Shown here: positions 1 through 9,700 of the stretch, one piece after another
Layout of the letters: every line of letters starts with the position of its first letter
Position numbering within the stretch: the stretch's first letter is position 1
Assembly: GCA_023230285.1 (NCBI GenBank)
Contig: JALNXP010000042.1
Coordinates: 1 to 12,398 of the forward strand
Length of the DNA stretch: 12,398 bases
From: Bacteroidales bacterium
GTDB taxonomy: Bacteria > Bacteroidota > Bacteroidia > Bacteroidales > BM520
Reading direction: 5' to 3'
Program-made: the position numbers and the translations under genes
The notes under the pieces: model-generated
The model's database searches: none
What the model saw: only the letters and a program-made list of their open reading frames with translations
What the model was told of the DNA's origin: nothing

Positions 1-28
1 TATTCTATACTGTTCCATAATTTTATAT

Positions 29-1118
29 TTAGTTGTTTCCAAATTCCATTAAATACGATTTTATCATTTCATTAAGGTCGCCATCCATAATAGCTTGAAC
101 ATTAGAGGTTTCATAGCCTGTACGCAGGTCTTTGACCATTTTGTACGGGTGCATGACGTAAGATCTGATTTGTGAACCCCATTCTATTTTCTTTTTTGAG
201 CCTTCTATCTCCGCTTGCGCATCGCGCCGCTTACGCATCTCTATCTCATAAAGTTGTGATTTTAACATGGTCATCGCTTTCTCTTTGTTCTGCAACTGAG
301 AACGCGTTTCCTGACATTCAATGATGATGCCTGATGGCTCGTGTTTCAACCGTACTGCCGTCTCTACCTTGTTTACATTCTGCCCGCCGGGACCACCCGA
401 CCTAAATGTATCCCACTTGATGTCAGCAGGATTGATGTCTATCTCAATGTCTTCGTTAACAACAGGATAAGTATATACAGAGGCAAATGATGTGTGTCGG
501 CGGTTGTTGGCATCAAACGGCGATAACCTTACTAACCTGTGTACTCCGTTCTCTCCTTTTAAATATCCAAACGCATAGTCTCCTTCAAATTCCATGCTTA
601 CAGAATTTATTCCGGCAACATCTCCCTCTTGATAATCTAACGTCTTGACAACGAAATTATTACGCTCACCCCACCTAATGTACATCCTCATAAGCATCTC
701 CGCCCAATCGTGACTTTCCGTTCCACCTGCACCCGGATTAATACATACTATTGCACTGAGCTTGTCACTATCTTCTCCAAGCATGTTTAAAAATTCAAGG
801 TCATCTGTCTTTTTTAAACAAATGCTGTAACTTTTATCTAATTCGGCTTCCGTACAGCTACCTTCTGCTTCAAATTCCGATGTTATCACTAATTCTTCAT
901 AACTGCTGATACAGTCGGAATATTTATCAACCCAGAATTTTAAATCTTTGATGTCTCTTAATAATTTCTCTGCGGCTTTTGTGTCATTCCAAAAATCCGA
1001 TGCTCGCGTTTGTTCTTCTAAATTTTCTATTGAGGCAGACTTGGCATCAATGTCAAAGATACCTCCTTAAAGCTTCTATTCTTGCTTCTAATCCTTTTAT
1101 TGCTTCGATTGTAGTCAT
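29..1118 (-). CDS. prfB: Peptide chain release factor 2, with programmed +1 frameshift
   Basis: Release factor 2 recognises UGA and UAA in the ribosomal A site and triggers peptidyl-tRNA hydrolysis. Translation starts at the ATG complementary to 1116-1118, runs 21 codons to CTT, meets an in-frame TGA (1053-1055), and resumes in the +1 frame at GAC (1052-1054), giving about 362 residues, close to the usual 365. The class-defining motifs are present: the SPF stop-codon-reading tripeptide at about residues 199-201 and GGQ, the catalytic motif of the peptidyl-transferase centre, at about 244-246 within [14 protein letters not shown]. The stretch [12 protein letters not shown] is also typical of RF2. 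A conventional ORF call would start at GTG 889 and lose about 76 residues, including the N-terminal helical domain (for example DFWND, encoded upstream). The gene ends in TAA at 29-31. It is divergent from the tRNA-Ser gene. Identity is secure; the exact start is the only in-frame ATG before the frameshift site. Confidence 0.96.
1052..1067 (-). promoter_or_regulatory. prfB programmed +1 frameshift site (autoregulation)
   Basis: On the minus strand the sequence reads AGG AGG TAT CTT TGA C. An internal Shine-Dalgarno-like AGGAGG (1062-1067) lies three bases before the slippery CTT (1056-1058), followed by TGA and C. This has the same geometry as the Escherichia coli prfB site (AGG GGG TAT CTT TGA C). 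When release factor 2 is scarce, termination at the TGA is slow and ribosomes slip +1, making more of the factor. The downstream frame is open from 1054 to the TAA at 29-31, and its first residues (D-I-D-A-K) align with the E. coli post-shift sequence D-Y-D-A-K. It stands out because the genes here otherwise lack Shine-Dalgarno sequences. Confidence 0.95.
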
Positions 1119-1135
1119 GTCGGACAAATTTTTTG

Positions 1136-1168
1136 CAAAATTAAATTATTTTTTTTAAACTGCCGAAA
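1136..1168 (-). promoter_or_regulatory. Probable prfB promoter, Bacteroidetes type
   Basis: Read on the minus strand, TAATTTTG (1136-1143) matches the Bacteroidetes -7 consensus TAnnTTTG. TTTC (1165-1168), 21 bases upstream, is one base off the -33 element TTTG. The -7 box lies 17 bases before the prfB ATG, so the 5' leader would be short. The assignment rests on consensus matching only. Confidence 0.45.
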
Positions 1169-1176
1169 ATATTTAT

Positions 1177-1184
1177 TACTTTTG
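1177..1184 (+). promoter_or_regulatory. Probable tRNA-Ser promoter -7 box
   Basis: TACTTTTG fits the Bacteroidetes -7 consensus TAnnTTTG and lies 11 bases before the mature 5' end of the tRNA, a natural distance for transcription to start at or just before the gene. No clear TTTG is seen at the -33 distance; the region there is a run of T. It shares the 77-bp divergent interval with the prfB promoter. Confidence 0.5.
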
Positions 1185-1195
1185 CAAACCAAATT

Positions 1196-1282
1196 GGAAA
1201 GCTGCCAGAGTGGTCGATCGGGGCAGACTCGAAATCTGTTGTACTCTTCGGGGTACCGGGGGTTCGAATCCCTCGCTTTCCG
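1196..1282 (+). tRNA. tRNA-Ser, anticodon CGA
   Basis: This 87-base gene folds as a class II tRNA. The acceptor stem GGAAAGC (1196-1202) pairs with GCTTTCC (1275-1281), followed by discriminator G1282, as in serine tRNAs. The anticodon stem GCAGA/TCTGT (1223-1227/1235-1239) closes the loop CTCGAAA, which places anticodon CGA at 1230-1232 to read UCG. The long variable arm GTACTC-TTCG-GGGTAC is a six-pair stem with a TTCG loop and is diagnostic of Ser/Leu/Tyr types. The T loop TTCGAAT is closed by GGGGG/CCCTC with one wobble pair. No CCA is encoded (the next bases are CTG), so it would be added after transcription, as is usual in Bacteroidetes. Confidence 0.96.
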
Positions 1283-1286
1283 CTGA

Positions 1287-1329
1287 AACGCCGCAATGCC
1301 TATTTTTATAGCTGCGGCGTTGTTTGTTT
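1287..1329 (+). terminator. Intrinsic terminator after tRNA-Ser
   Basis: A perfect nine-pair stem, AACGCCGCA (1287-1295) with TGCGGCGTT (1313-1321), encloses a 17-base loop whose ends can pair further (GC-TAT/ATA-GC). It is followed by GTTTGTTT. It sits four bases past the tRNA 3' end, so it most likely ends the tRNA transcript. The T-tract is broken by G residues, so read-through into the gene at 1352 is possible. Confidence 0.75.
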
Positions 1330-1351
1330 AATCGAATTTCTAATCTTTGTT

Positions 1352-2401
1352 ATGAACGAAAATCTTGAAAAAATAATCGCCAACTTTATCAATGTTGATG
1401 AAGTGAAATCCGTGTCCGCTTTAGGCGAAGGATTTATTAATGATACTTTTGTCGTAAAAACTAAAAGTTCGGATACTCCAAATTATATCTTGCAACGTAA
1501 AAATAAATCGATTTTTACAAATATCCCTGCAATGATGGAAAATATTAATAAGGTTACTTCTCATCTTAAAAAGAAAATATCCGAATATGGCGGCAACCCA
1601 CTGCGCGAAACCCTGACTTTGATACCTGCTGCATCAGGTTCTTTTTATTTCTTAGATGATGCCGGCGAGTATTATACAATGTGCATCTTTATCGAAAATA
1701 CCGTTACCCATCAAAAAGCTGATAGCCCTGAACTTGCATATAAAGGAGCTAAAGGTCTTGGAAAATTCCAAAAATTGCTGGCGGATTTTAAAGAACCCCT
1801 AACCGATATTTTACCCGGATTTCATAATATGAAATTTCGCTTTAATCAATGGGACATTACTTTGCAAAACGACCCGCTCGGCAGATGTAAATCAGTGAAA
1901 GAGGAAATCCGGTTTATAGAAAATTATAGAACAGAAATGCTCGACTTTTGGAAACTCGTGGAAGATGGAACTATCCCTACTCGTGTTACTCATAATGATA
2001 CTAAAATCAGCAACTTCCTCTTTGATAAAAATGATAATGTCGAGTGCGTAATCGATTTGGATACAGTGCTTAACAGTACCTGCCTCAACGACTTCGGCGA
2101 TGCAATACGCTCTTATGCAAATACAGGACTTGAAGACGATACAAACTTGGATAACGTTTCTATGGATAAAAATATTTTTGAGGCTTATAAAGCAGGTTAT
2201 CTGTCTGAAACACAATCTTTTTTAACCGACATAGAATGTAAATACCTTGACTTTTCCGCAAAATATATAACATTTGAACAAGTCCTCAGATTCCTTATGG
2301 ATTATATCAATGGCGACACTTATTACAAAATAAAATACCCCGAACATAATCTTGTTAGAACTCGTGCTCAAAAAAAATTGTTTGAAACAATGATTTTTTA
2401 A
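1352..2401 (+). CDS. APH-family phosphotransferase, N-acetylhexosamine 1-kinase-like
   Basis: This 349-residue cytoplasmic protein has the aminoglycoside-phosphotransferase/choline-kinase fold. Visible elements are a glycine-rich ATP loop (GEGFINDTFVVK, residues 25-36), the segment YILQRK (45-50), the catalytic HxDxxxxN motif as H214-N-D216-TKIS-N221, and the metal-binding IDLDT (234-238). The combination of THNDTK, IDLDT and the C-terminal pattern NGDxYYKxxxPEHNLVRxRAQ (320-340) is what I recall from the NahK branch, which phosphorylates GlcNAc/GalNAc at C1 in mucin and milk-oligosaccharide salvage. The substrate here is inferred, not shown. The length matches the family. The ATG at 1352 has no Shine-Dalgarno sequence, as is normal in Bacteroidetes. 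No clear promoter is visible between the tRNA terminator and the start. The gene converges on the minus-strand gene with seven bases between stop codons and no obvious hairpin. A NahK partner such as a nucleotidyltransferase or phosphorylase is not in the window. Confidence 0.8.
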   Translation: MNENLEKIIANFINVDEVKSVSALGEGFINDTFVVKTKSSDTPNYILQRKNKSIFTNIPAMMENINKVTSHLKKKISEYGGNPLRETLTLIPAASGSFYFLDDAGEYYTMCIFIENTVTHQKADSPELAYKGAKGLGKFQKLLADFKEPLTDILPGFHNMKFRFNQWDITLQNDPLGRCKSVKEEIRFIENYRTEMLDFWKLVEDGTIPTRVTHNDTKISNFLFDKNDNVECVIDLDTVLNSTCLNDFGDAIRSYANTGLEDDTNLDNVSMDKNIFEAYKAGYLSETQSFLTDIECKYLDFSAKYITFEQVLRFLMDYINGDTYYKIKYPEHNLVRTRAQKKLFETMIF

Positions 2402-2408
2402 TTTTAAA

Positions 2409-3359
2409 TTATTCTAATAAACTGTCATCTATTAAGTCTTCTATATCTTTATGTTGTTGGCTCCCCAATCTGTTGCCAAAAGATAAAAATAAAGAAAGCC
2501 TGTCTACGTATTTCTCATCTGTTTCAGGTAAAAACGGAGGGTATTTCCATATTTCTATTGTATAATCACCTTCTATGCCATTCCATTCGGTTACAACCTT
2601 TTTATCTCTTTCCCATATCGCAATACAACTCGATTTTTGTGGCGTTTTATTATTATAATGAAATAAAGCATCTGTACTGCTTATTAAGTATTTGATGTCG
2701 GGTATTTTATCAGCATAAATTATCTCTTTTATCGGAGATGTCAGGTAAGGTACAATCTTTTTCCATATATCCTGTTTCCTCTCTTTTACTATGGAAATGT
2801 GTTTGGTCTTATTATTATCTTTCGTGCTTTCTAAAATATGTCTTTCTTCTAATTCGGAAACAGCTCGAGACAGAGCAAGATAATTGTATGGAGTTATGGC
2901 GGTTAAGTCGTTTATCGTGAATGATTTAATGTTAGAATTTTGCATTAGCCATATAAATAAATATTGAGATGCCGGCGCAAAATGCCGAATTATTTTACTT
3001 TGCTTTTTTATCTTGGAATTTATAATTAAAGAAGGTAGAAAAGCGTATTCATCGGAAACGATAAAATAAACACCCTGCTCTATCATCCTTGCACGTTCAT
3101 AATAACTCATTTGCTTTAGATAAATGGCAACCGGCATGCCGACTACTTCTTCAAACCATGATAAAATTTCTCTGTATTTTCGTGGCGTATGTACATTGCT
3201 GTCATTGGATACTACAATACATAAATCTTGATTGTTAAACCTTGCCTTATAAAATGAATATTTTATGTAAATATCTATATTTAAGCCCTTTAACGTGTAT
3301 TTGTTGATCTCGGTCAACTCAATATTGATACCTAATATCGATATGTTTTTTAAACTCAT
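2409..3359 (-). CDS. Winged-helix protein with AbiEi-like layout, function unknown
   Basis: This is a 316-residue soluble protein without signal peptide or membrane segments. An N-terminal alpha/beta domain contains a strand and loop LCIVVSNDSN and the helix YREILSWFEEVV. A winged-helix segment lies at about residues 130-178: SQYLFIWLMQN, then FTINDLTAITPYNYLALSRAVSELEE as helix-turn-helix, then a wing. The C-terminal domain begins with a DALFHYNNKTP-like element and ends with the acidic helix DIEDLIDDSLLE. This order (alpha/beta domain, winged helix, 'ALxxY' domain) resembles the AbiEi/COG4861 type of regulator or antitoxin, but I could not confirm membership. No AbiEii-type nucleotidyltransferase toxin is in the window. 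The frame could be extended to a TTG at 3402-3404, but that TTG is part of a promoter -7 box, so the ATG at 3357-3359 is preferred. The gene ends in TAA. Confidence 0.6.
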   Translation of the reverse strand: MSLKNISILGINIELTEINKYTLKGLNIDIYIKYSFYKARFNNQDLCIVVSNDSNVHTPRKYREILSWFEEVVGMPVAIYLKQMSYYERARMIEQGVYFIVSDEYAFLPSLIINSKIKKQSKIIRHFAPASQYLFIWLMQNSNIKSFTINDLTAITPYNYLALSRAVSELEERHILESTKDNNKTKHISIVKERKQDIWKKIVPYLTSPIKEIIYADKIPDIKYLISSTDALFHYNNKTPQKSSCIAIWERDKKVVTEWNGIEGDYTIEIWKYPPFLPETDEKYVDRLSLFLSFGNRLGSQQHKDIEDLIDDSLLE

Positions 3360-3401
3360 TTGTATAAAAATTGAATCGTTATCACTACTATTAAAATATT
3401 G

Positions 3402-3409
3402 CAAATTTA
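3402..3409 (-). promoter_or_regulatory. -7 promoter box deciding the start of the winged-helix gene
   Basis: The minus strand reads TAAATTTG here, an exact fit to the Bacteroidetes -7 consensus TAnnTTTG. Its last three bases are the TTG that would otherwise serve as the upstream start codon. Transcription would begin just downstream, leaving a leader of about 35-40 bases before the ATG at 3357-3359. No good TTTG is seen at the -33 distance. Confidence 0.45.
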
Positions 3410-3738
3410 TATGAAAATAATGAACTGTAACTATGACGTTGATAAAAATATTTCTTTCTTGCCATCATTTTTATAAATAAATGAAAATTAAATAAATTTC
3501 AAGAAAAACAGTCTGTGTAAATACATGATAATCAATGTAATGTGGCTTTAGGGCGAAAATTATCAACAGATGTTTATTTTTTTTTTCAGATTAACACTTT
3601 TTTGTAAATAAATTGTATATTTGCATGATGAATTATGGTGTTGAGAAATGCCATGATTAAAATAAATTTATTTTTAACTAAATAGTTGATATATAGAGAG
3701 ATATAATTAAATAATAATAATTCAATAAATTTCTAATT
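3410..3738. other. AT-rich intergenic region between divergent genes
   Basis: This is the divergent interval between the winged-helix gene and the giant adhesin gene. It holds a candidate promoter on each side and a run of 12 T residues around 3576-3587. I see no ORF with convincing coding character, no tRNA, no strong hairpin and no direct-repeat array. The last 110 bases would be the 5' leader of the adhesin mRNA and are almost entirely A/T. Confidence 0.6.
3616..3623 (+). promoter_or_regulatory. Candidate -7 box for the giant adhesin gene
   Basis: TATATTTG fits the Bacteroidetes -7 consensus TAnnTTTG. A TTTG at 3601-3604 lies only 11 bases upstream, too close to be a regular -33 element, so the match is partial. 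Transcription from here would give a leader of about 110 bases before the ATG at 3739. Confidence 0.4.
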
Positions 3739-3798
3739 ATGAGAAAAATTTTATTCTTTTTAAGTATTGCATGCTTAATTCCAATATTTACGCATGCA
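3739..3798 (+). other. Signal peptide, type I
   Basis: Residues 1-20 have a basic start (RK), a hydrophobic core (ILFFLSIACLIPIF) and THA before the predicted cut, with Gln as the first mature residue. A cysteine at position 12 lies in the core but lacks a proper lipobox (S-I-A-C instead of L-x-G/A-C with Leu at -3), so a lipoprotein signal is unlikely. Confidence 0.85.
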
Positions 3799-6700
3799 CA
3801 AAATTCTGTAACGGGGAACGTTGCAGGAGCTGGACAGAAAAATCTCACTGTTGAAACAATTACAGCTTCAGAGATTAATCCGGATTTTAGCTCTGCTAAA
3901 CCGAGTTCTGTCGTTTATGAAAACAACACTAAGGACGGTTGGCTCACATGGGCAGGCGAAAGCGTTTACCATTTGTTTACCATGGGTGCTGTGCAAGCAG
4001 GTATTTATTCTCGTTTTGAAGCAGCAGACCTTGCAGCTTATGCCGGACAGAATTTAACGCAGATCAGATTTAATCCCTACAGCCATTCATCGCTTCCAAC
4101 TGAGCTTACATCATGTAATGTCAGAGTCTATGTCGGAGGTTCTTATAACGGGACAACTTTTACCCCGGGTACTTTAGTCGCAAATCAAGTTGTTACGAAT
4201 GTGACTTTATCCGCAACAAATGTTGTGACTCTCGATACTCCGGTTGCAATTACAGGAACTGAAGAAATTTGGTTTGGAGTGTTTTATGATGTTGTTCAAG
4301 GTTATGTCTTTTCAGCAAGCCTAACAGAACAAGCTACATGTATTGAAGGTAAATCGAATATAATTAATTATTATTCCGCAGGTGGAACTACATACGATTT
4401 CTGGGCAACGTCTTCAACAATGTTTACAACTGCTTATTACTACAACTGGTGGATAGCAGGATATACGGAAAGCGAACCAATTGTCTGTGATCCTCTGACA
4501 GCATTACCTTATACGCAAAGTTTTGAGGATGGTTATCCTACAGAATGTTGGACTATGATTTATGGCGACGGTTCAGGCGCATCAAATCCTATGTCTCATA
4601 GTAGTTTGTATGCTTACGAAGGTACATATAGCTTTAGATTTTCTTCGTATAATTCTACAAGTGATTACAATCAATATTTAATTTCTCCTGAAATAGCTGA
4701 TGGTGCTACAGATCTTAATGTGTCTTTTTACCATAGAGCCGCCTCCAGTTCAGAATACCTTAAAGTCGGTTATTCTATGACAGGTACTGATTTGGAAGAT
4801 TTTACTTGGGGTGATCAATTTAACTCAATCAATGGCACATGGAGTTTATATGAATCAGCTATTCCTGATGGAGCAAAATATGTGGCAATACATTATTATG
4901 CTAATTTTATGTATTACACATACGTAGATGCTTTCACATTGAGCGGCTCTATCTCTTCCGGCGCCGATTGTAACGATTATACTGTCGGTGAAGGTACAAC
5001 CGGCACTTATAGTTTACCTGTTAATACCTTTTATAAATATTCATATACTCAGCAACTTTATCTTGGTGATGAAATAGCATCAGGCTCAGGTGATATAAAT
5101 AGTTTGGCTGTACAGTATTTTTATGCTACAGCTCAAACTAAAGACCCTGTGTCAATCTATTTGTGCAATACAGATAAAGCAGAATTCGCTTCTACTTCGG
5201 ATTGGGTGCCGTTTGCAGATTTAACACTGGTTTATGAAGGTCCTATCGAATTTGTAAATACAGACCCTAATTATTGGGTGACAGTAACATTTGATACTCC
5301 TTTTGCTTATGATGGTAGTAATTTGGTTGTAGTATTTATGAATAATAATGGTGCATATACAACATCGTCAAATAATACATTCTATGTAAATTCCGATTTG
5401 GAAAATTGTTCTTTACGTACGCAAAAAGATGGAAGTGATCCATATACTCCCGCAAATCTTCCTACCACAGGTACTCGTGTTAGTATAAGAAATAATATGA
5501 ATTTTGAAGTTTGTACAGTTGCTGTCGATTGTTCACGACCAACTAATTTGACAATTGTAGGTTTTACCGAAACAACTGCAACAATATCTTGGGAACAAAG
5601 TGGCTCTGTTGAATCTTGGAACGTGGAACTTCTTGAAGAAGGTCAGGAACAAGGTGAAGGCGTTATCATCCCTGTTACAGAAAATCCTTATACTATCACA
5701 GGTTTGAATGATGGAACTTATTACAGTGTCGGCGTTCAAGCTGTTTGTGATCCTACAACTTCAAGTACATGGTCCTCATATAAAAATTTCGTAACTAAAT
5801 GTTTTGGCTATACAGCTTATCCTTTTGTTGAAGGTTTTGAAAATGGCGGATTGCCTGTTTGCTGGGAACAAGAGTATGTAAATGGAAATCACAGTTGGAT
5901 TGTTCGTACTAATGCTTCTAATCCAAGCGCTCCATATTCCGGTACTTATAATGCTGCTTATGTACATGCTACTACAGGTACTGTAACTAAACTTGTTATG
6001 CCAAAGTTCGATTTGAGTTCTGCAAATGAAGCTGTGTTGTCTTTCCATCATGCTCAAGTTGTATGGGGCGGCGACCAAGATGAACTGAGAGTTTATTATA
6101 AAAATGCAATAGACGGCGAATGGAATCTGCTTGCCGAGTATACCGAAAGTATTTCTTCATGGACATTGGAAACAATAAATCTTCCTAATTTGACTTCAAC
6201 ATATTGGATAGCTTTTGAAGGTTTAGATGATTATGGTTATGGCGTGGTGTTAGACGAAATCATGGTTCGTACACCTATATATACTATCGTTTCCGGTACT
6301 GTAACACATGCCGGCTCCGGCAGCCCTGTAGCTAATGCCACAATATCTTTTGATGGTGCTTATATGGATTATACAACTACAAGCGATAACCTCGGAGTAT
6401 ATGCTCTCGAAATGGAAACCGGCGAATATGTAGTTACTGCCTCCGCTGAAGGTTATAACTCAACAACTATTGAGAATTTTACAGCTGTTGAACCTATCAC
6501 TCGTCTTGATATCCAAATTACAGCCCCGACATTTGTTGTCGCTCCAACAGAGTTAGTGGTGAGAACAGATTATATGGTTAACGGTCATGCCGCAGTTACA
6601 TTGACTAACAATGGAGACGGTCCTGTTGATTGGGATTTGAATGTTGATTATACTGATGGCGATTTTGATGCTCCTATTATTAATAATGTATATCCTAATA

Positions 6701-9700
6701 ATAATATTTATGCTGCAGGCGTAGAAGCTGCTCCGACAATCACTGAATATAAAGGTGAAGTACAGGCAAGAGCTGCTTGGGATCTCGTGGCTACGTTTAC
6801 TGCAACTGCAGGCGGTATGCAGGGTGTTGCAACTGATGGAGAATATATCTATCTTACAAGCTGGCAATCATCACCAACCGCAGGTCACTCTTTTGAAAAA
6901 TATGACTTAGACCTTAACTTTGTAGAAGGATTTAATATAACAGGTGCTTCTCAAATCCGTGACCTAACTTATGATGGCACATATTTCTATGGCGGCTCAG
7001 GTAGTAATCTTTATTGCTTGGATTTAGCAAATAAAACATTAATTTCTACAACTTCTACCGCAGTTTCTACTATCCGTCACTGCTCTTATGATACTGAAAA
7101 TGATGGTTTCTGGGTAGGCAACTGGACAGATTTATATCTTATTAACCGTGCCGGCGCAGTGGTAACTACAGGCGCAGCTCCTTCAAGTGCTTATGGCTCA
7201 GGTTATGATAATGTTACAGAAGGTGGTCCTTACCTCTTGTTATTCTGCCAACCTAATAGCAATGCTTTAGTATACAGATATAATATCGCTGCTAATGTTA
7301 TAGAATCTACACCTATCTTCGACTTTGCTGCAACTCCGGGCTATGATGCATCTATCTCCGGTGGCGCTTTCGTAGGAGAATATGACGGCAAAGTTTGCTT
7401 CTTCGGCAACCTTCAACAAGCACCAAACCTCATCGGCATTTATGAATTAGCTGTTCTTAATACAGGTTGGTTAAGTGCTGAAACAACAAGCGGTACTTTA
7501 CAACCGGGAGAAACTTATGTCCTTCATTTTACAATGGACGGCTCTTGGGCTGAAGAAGGTACTTTCTATGCTGACGTAACCTTCTCAACAGAACCGAATG
7601 TTGGCTCTCCTGTTGTTGATGTTACTTTCATCATCGGTCCAACTCCTTGCGCAATGCCTGAAAATCTTACAGCTGAACTGCTTAACGAACATATACACGA
7701 AAATTTGAATGATGTTGCATTAGCTTGGACATTAGATTTTACACCGGGCGGCGGCGGCGGTCCTCAAGGTGAAGTCTTAAATGAAACTTTTGAAACAGGT
7801 GCAATACCTACAGGTTGGACAAATATCGATGCTGATGGCGATGGCTATTTATGGAATCCTGTTTATGGTCAAGGTATCTTTGTCGGTCATAACGGCGAAT
7901 GTATTTCTTCTGCTTCTTATATTAACGGCGTAGGTGCTTTAACTCCGGACAACTGGTTGGTTACTCCTCAATTAACAATCAGCGGCGGCAATGTAACATA
8001 TTGGATTAATGCTCAAGACGCATCTTATGCCTATGAACATTATGGCGTATATATTTCTACAACAGGAATAAATCCTTCAGATTTTACTCTGTTGTTTGAG
8101 GAAACTTTAACCAGCAAAAATGGCGTTAAATATCCTGCAAGTGAAAGAGGTATGCATGAACAAGGCGCATGGTATGAAAGAACAGTCGATTTGACAGCTT
8201 ATAGTGGTACTATTTATATCGCATTCCGCCATTTTAACTGCACAGACGCATTCTGGTTGAATTTAGATGACGTAGTCGTCTATTCAGCTGGTGATAAGGC
8301 TTTTGTCGGCGTTAACGAAACATTGTTGGGATTTAATGTTTATCGTGACGGTTTGTTAATTACTCCGGCACCTATTACTACTTATTCCTACGTAGATTAT
8401 GACCTTGATTGGGAATCTAATCATTGTTATGCTGTAGAGGCTTTATATAGCGATGGTTGTATCTCTAATACTACCGACCAAGTATGTATCGATATTCCTG
8501 CAGACCCATGTACAACGTTTGATGTTCCTTATGCTGAAGGTTTTGAAAACGCCGGTTATATACCAATGTGCTGGTCACAGGAAACTGTTGCAGGTGATAT
8601 GCCTTGGCAATTTGTAACTACTACTATATCTAGTTATCCTGCAGCTGCTTATGAAGGTGAGTATTTTGCTTTATTCCCAGATAAAACAGGTGCTACAGCT
8701 TCTACAAAATTAGTGTCTCCACAATTTACACTTGGCAGCTATGAACAAGTTGCATTAACATTCAATATCTATCAAAAAGATTGGTGGGGTGATCAGACAA
8801 CAATTAGTGTATATTATAAAAACGCTGTCGATGGTGAATGGAATTTAATATCTGCTTTCAACAATTCAATACAAGAATGGACAGAAGAGTTCCTTTTATT
8901 ACCTGATTTAACAGATACATATTGGATCGCATTTGAAGGTACTGCCGATTTTGGTTATGGCGCAGCAATTGATAATATCGCTATAGACCAATATTGTAAT
9001 CCTCCATTGGATGTAGCTGCTACTGTTTCCGCAAGAGAAGTTACAGTTACTTGGACACCAAATCCATACGTAAACAATAATAATGGTGACGTTGTTGATA
9101 ATATAGCTAATCCTGTTATTGATGAAAATGCTGATATTGACCCTTCAGCTATAACAACCTCAGAAAGTCCAAAGGCTGCATGGGATTTACTTAAAGCTTT
9201 CACTGCTACTGCAGGCGGTATGCAAGCCGTAGCTACTGACGGTAACTTTATTTATCTCGCAAGCTGGCAAACTTCACCAGCTGCAGGTCACAGGTTTGAA
9301 AAATATACTATGAGATGTGAATATGTTGAAGGATTTGATGTTGATGGCGTTACTGCAGCTGTTCGTGATTTAACTTATGATGGTACTTATTTCTATTGTG
9401 GCTCCGGTAGCTCTCTTGTTTGTATAGATTTAGCAAATAAAACTTTGATTTCTACCGTTTCTACAGGTGCCGGAACTATTCGTCACTGTACTTATGACCC
9501 TGAATATGATGGCTTCTGGGTGGGTAACTGGGCTACATTATATCGTATAGACCGTGCAGGTAATGTATTGTTTACAGCTCCTACCCCAACAAGTGCTTAT
9601 GGCTCAGGTTATGATAACGAAACTGAAGGTGGTCCATATTTATTACTATTTTGTCAGACAAATGGTGTTGACGTATATCAATATGATATTCATAATAATA

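Noticed and set aside
1341..1349. TAATCTTTG just before the kinase start as a promoter box
   Set aside because: The spacer is one base too long for TAnnTTTG, and transcription would start at or past the ATG.
1892..2215. Minus-strand open frame of about 107 codons inside the kinase gene
   Set aside because: It lies wholly antisense to a well-conserved phosphotransferase, has low-complexity Cys/Ile-rich content and no family resemblance.
2738..2920. Plus-strand open frame of 60 codons antisense to the winged-helix gene
   Set aside because: No recognisable features; explained as a shadow of the minus-strand gene.
3402..3404. TTG as start codon of the winged-helix gene
   Set aside because: It coincides with the last bases of a consensus -7 promoter box, so it would not be transcribed in a useful way; the ATG at 3357-3359 is better.
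3560..3568. TTATCAACA, one mismatch from a DnaA box
   Set aside because: It is a single site in AT-rich DNA without a cluster or origin-type neighbours.
3690..3706. TATAGAGAGATATA-like symmetric sequence in the adhesin leader
   Set aside because: It reads the same backwards on one strand (a mirror repeat), not as an inverted repeat, so it forms neither a hairpin nor a typical operator.
3821..4057. Plus-strand frame of 78 codons overlapping the start of the adhesin gene
   Set aside because: It is in another frame of a gene with clear signal peptide and domains; its Leu/Gln-rich content is a frame-shadow effect.
7747..7761. GGC repeat run as a possible phase-variable tract
   Set aside because: It has only about five glycine codons with a final GGT; it is better explained as a flexible linker equivalent to the Asn-Pro linker of gingipain adhesin modules.
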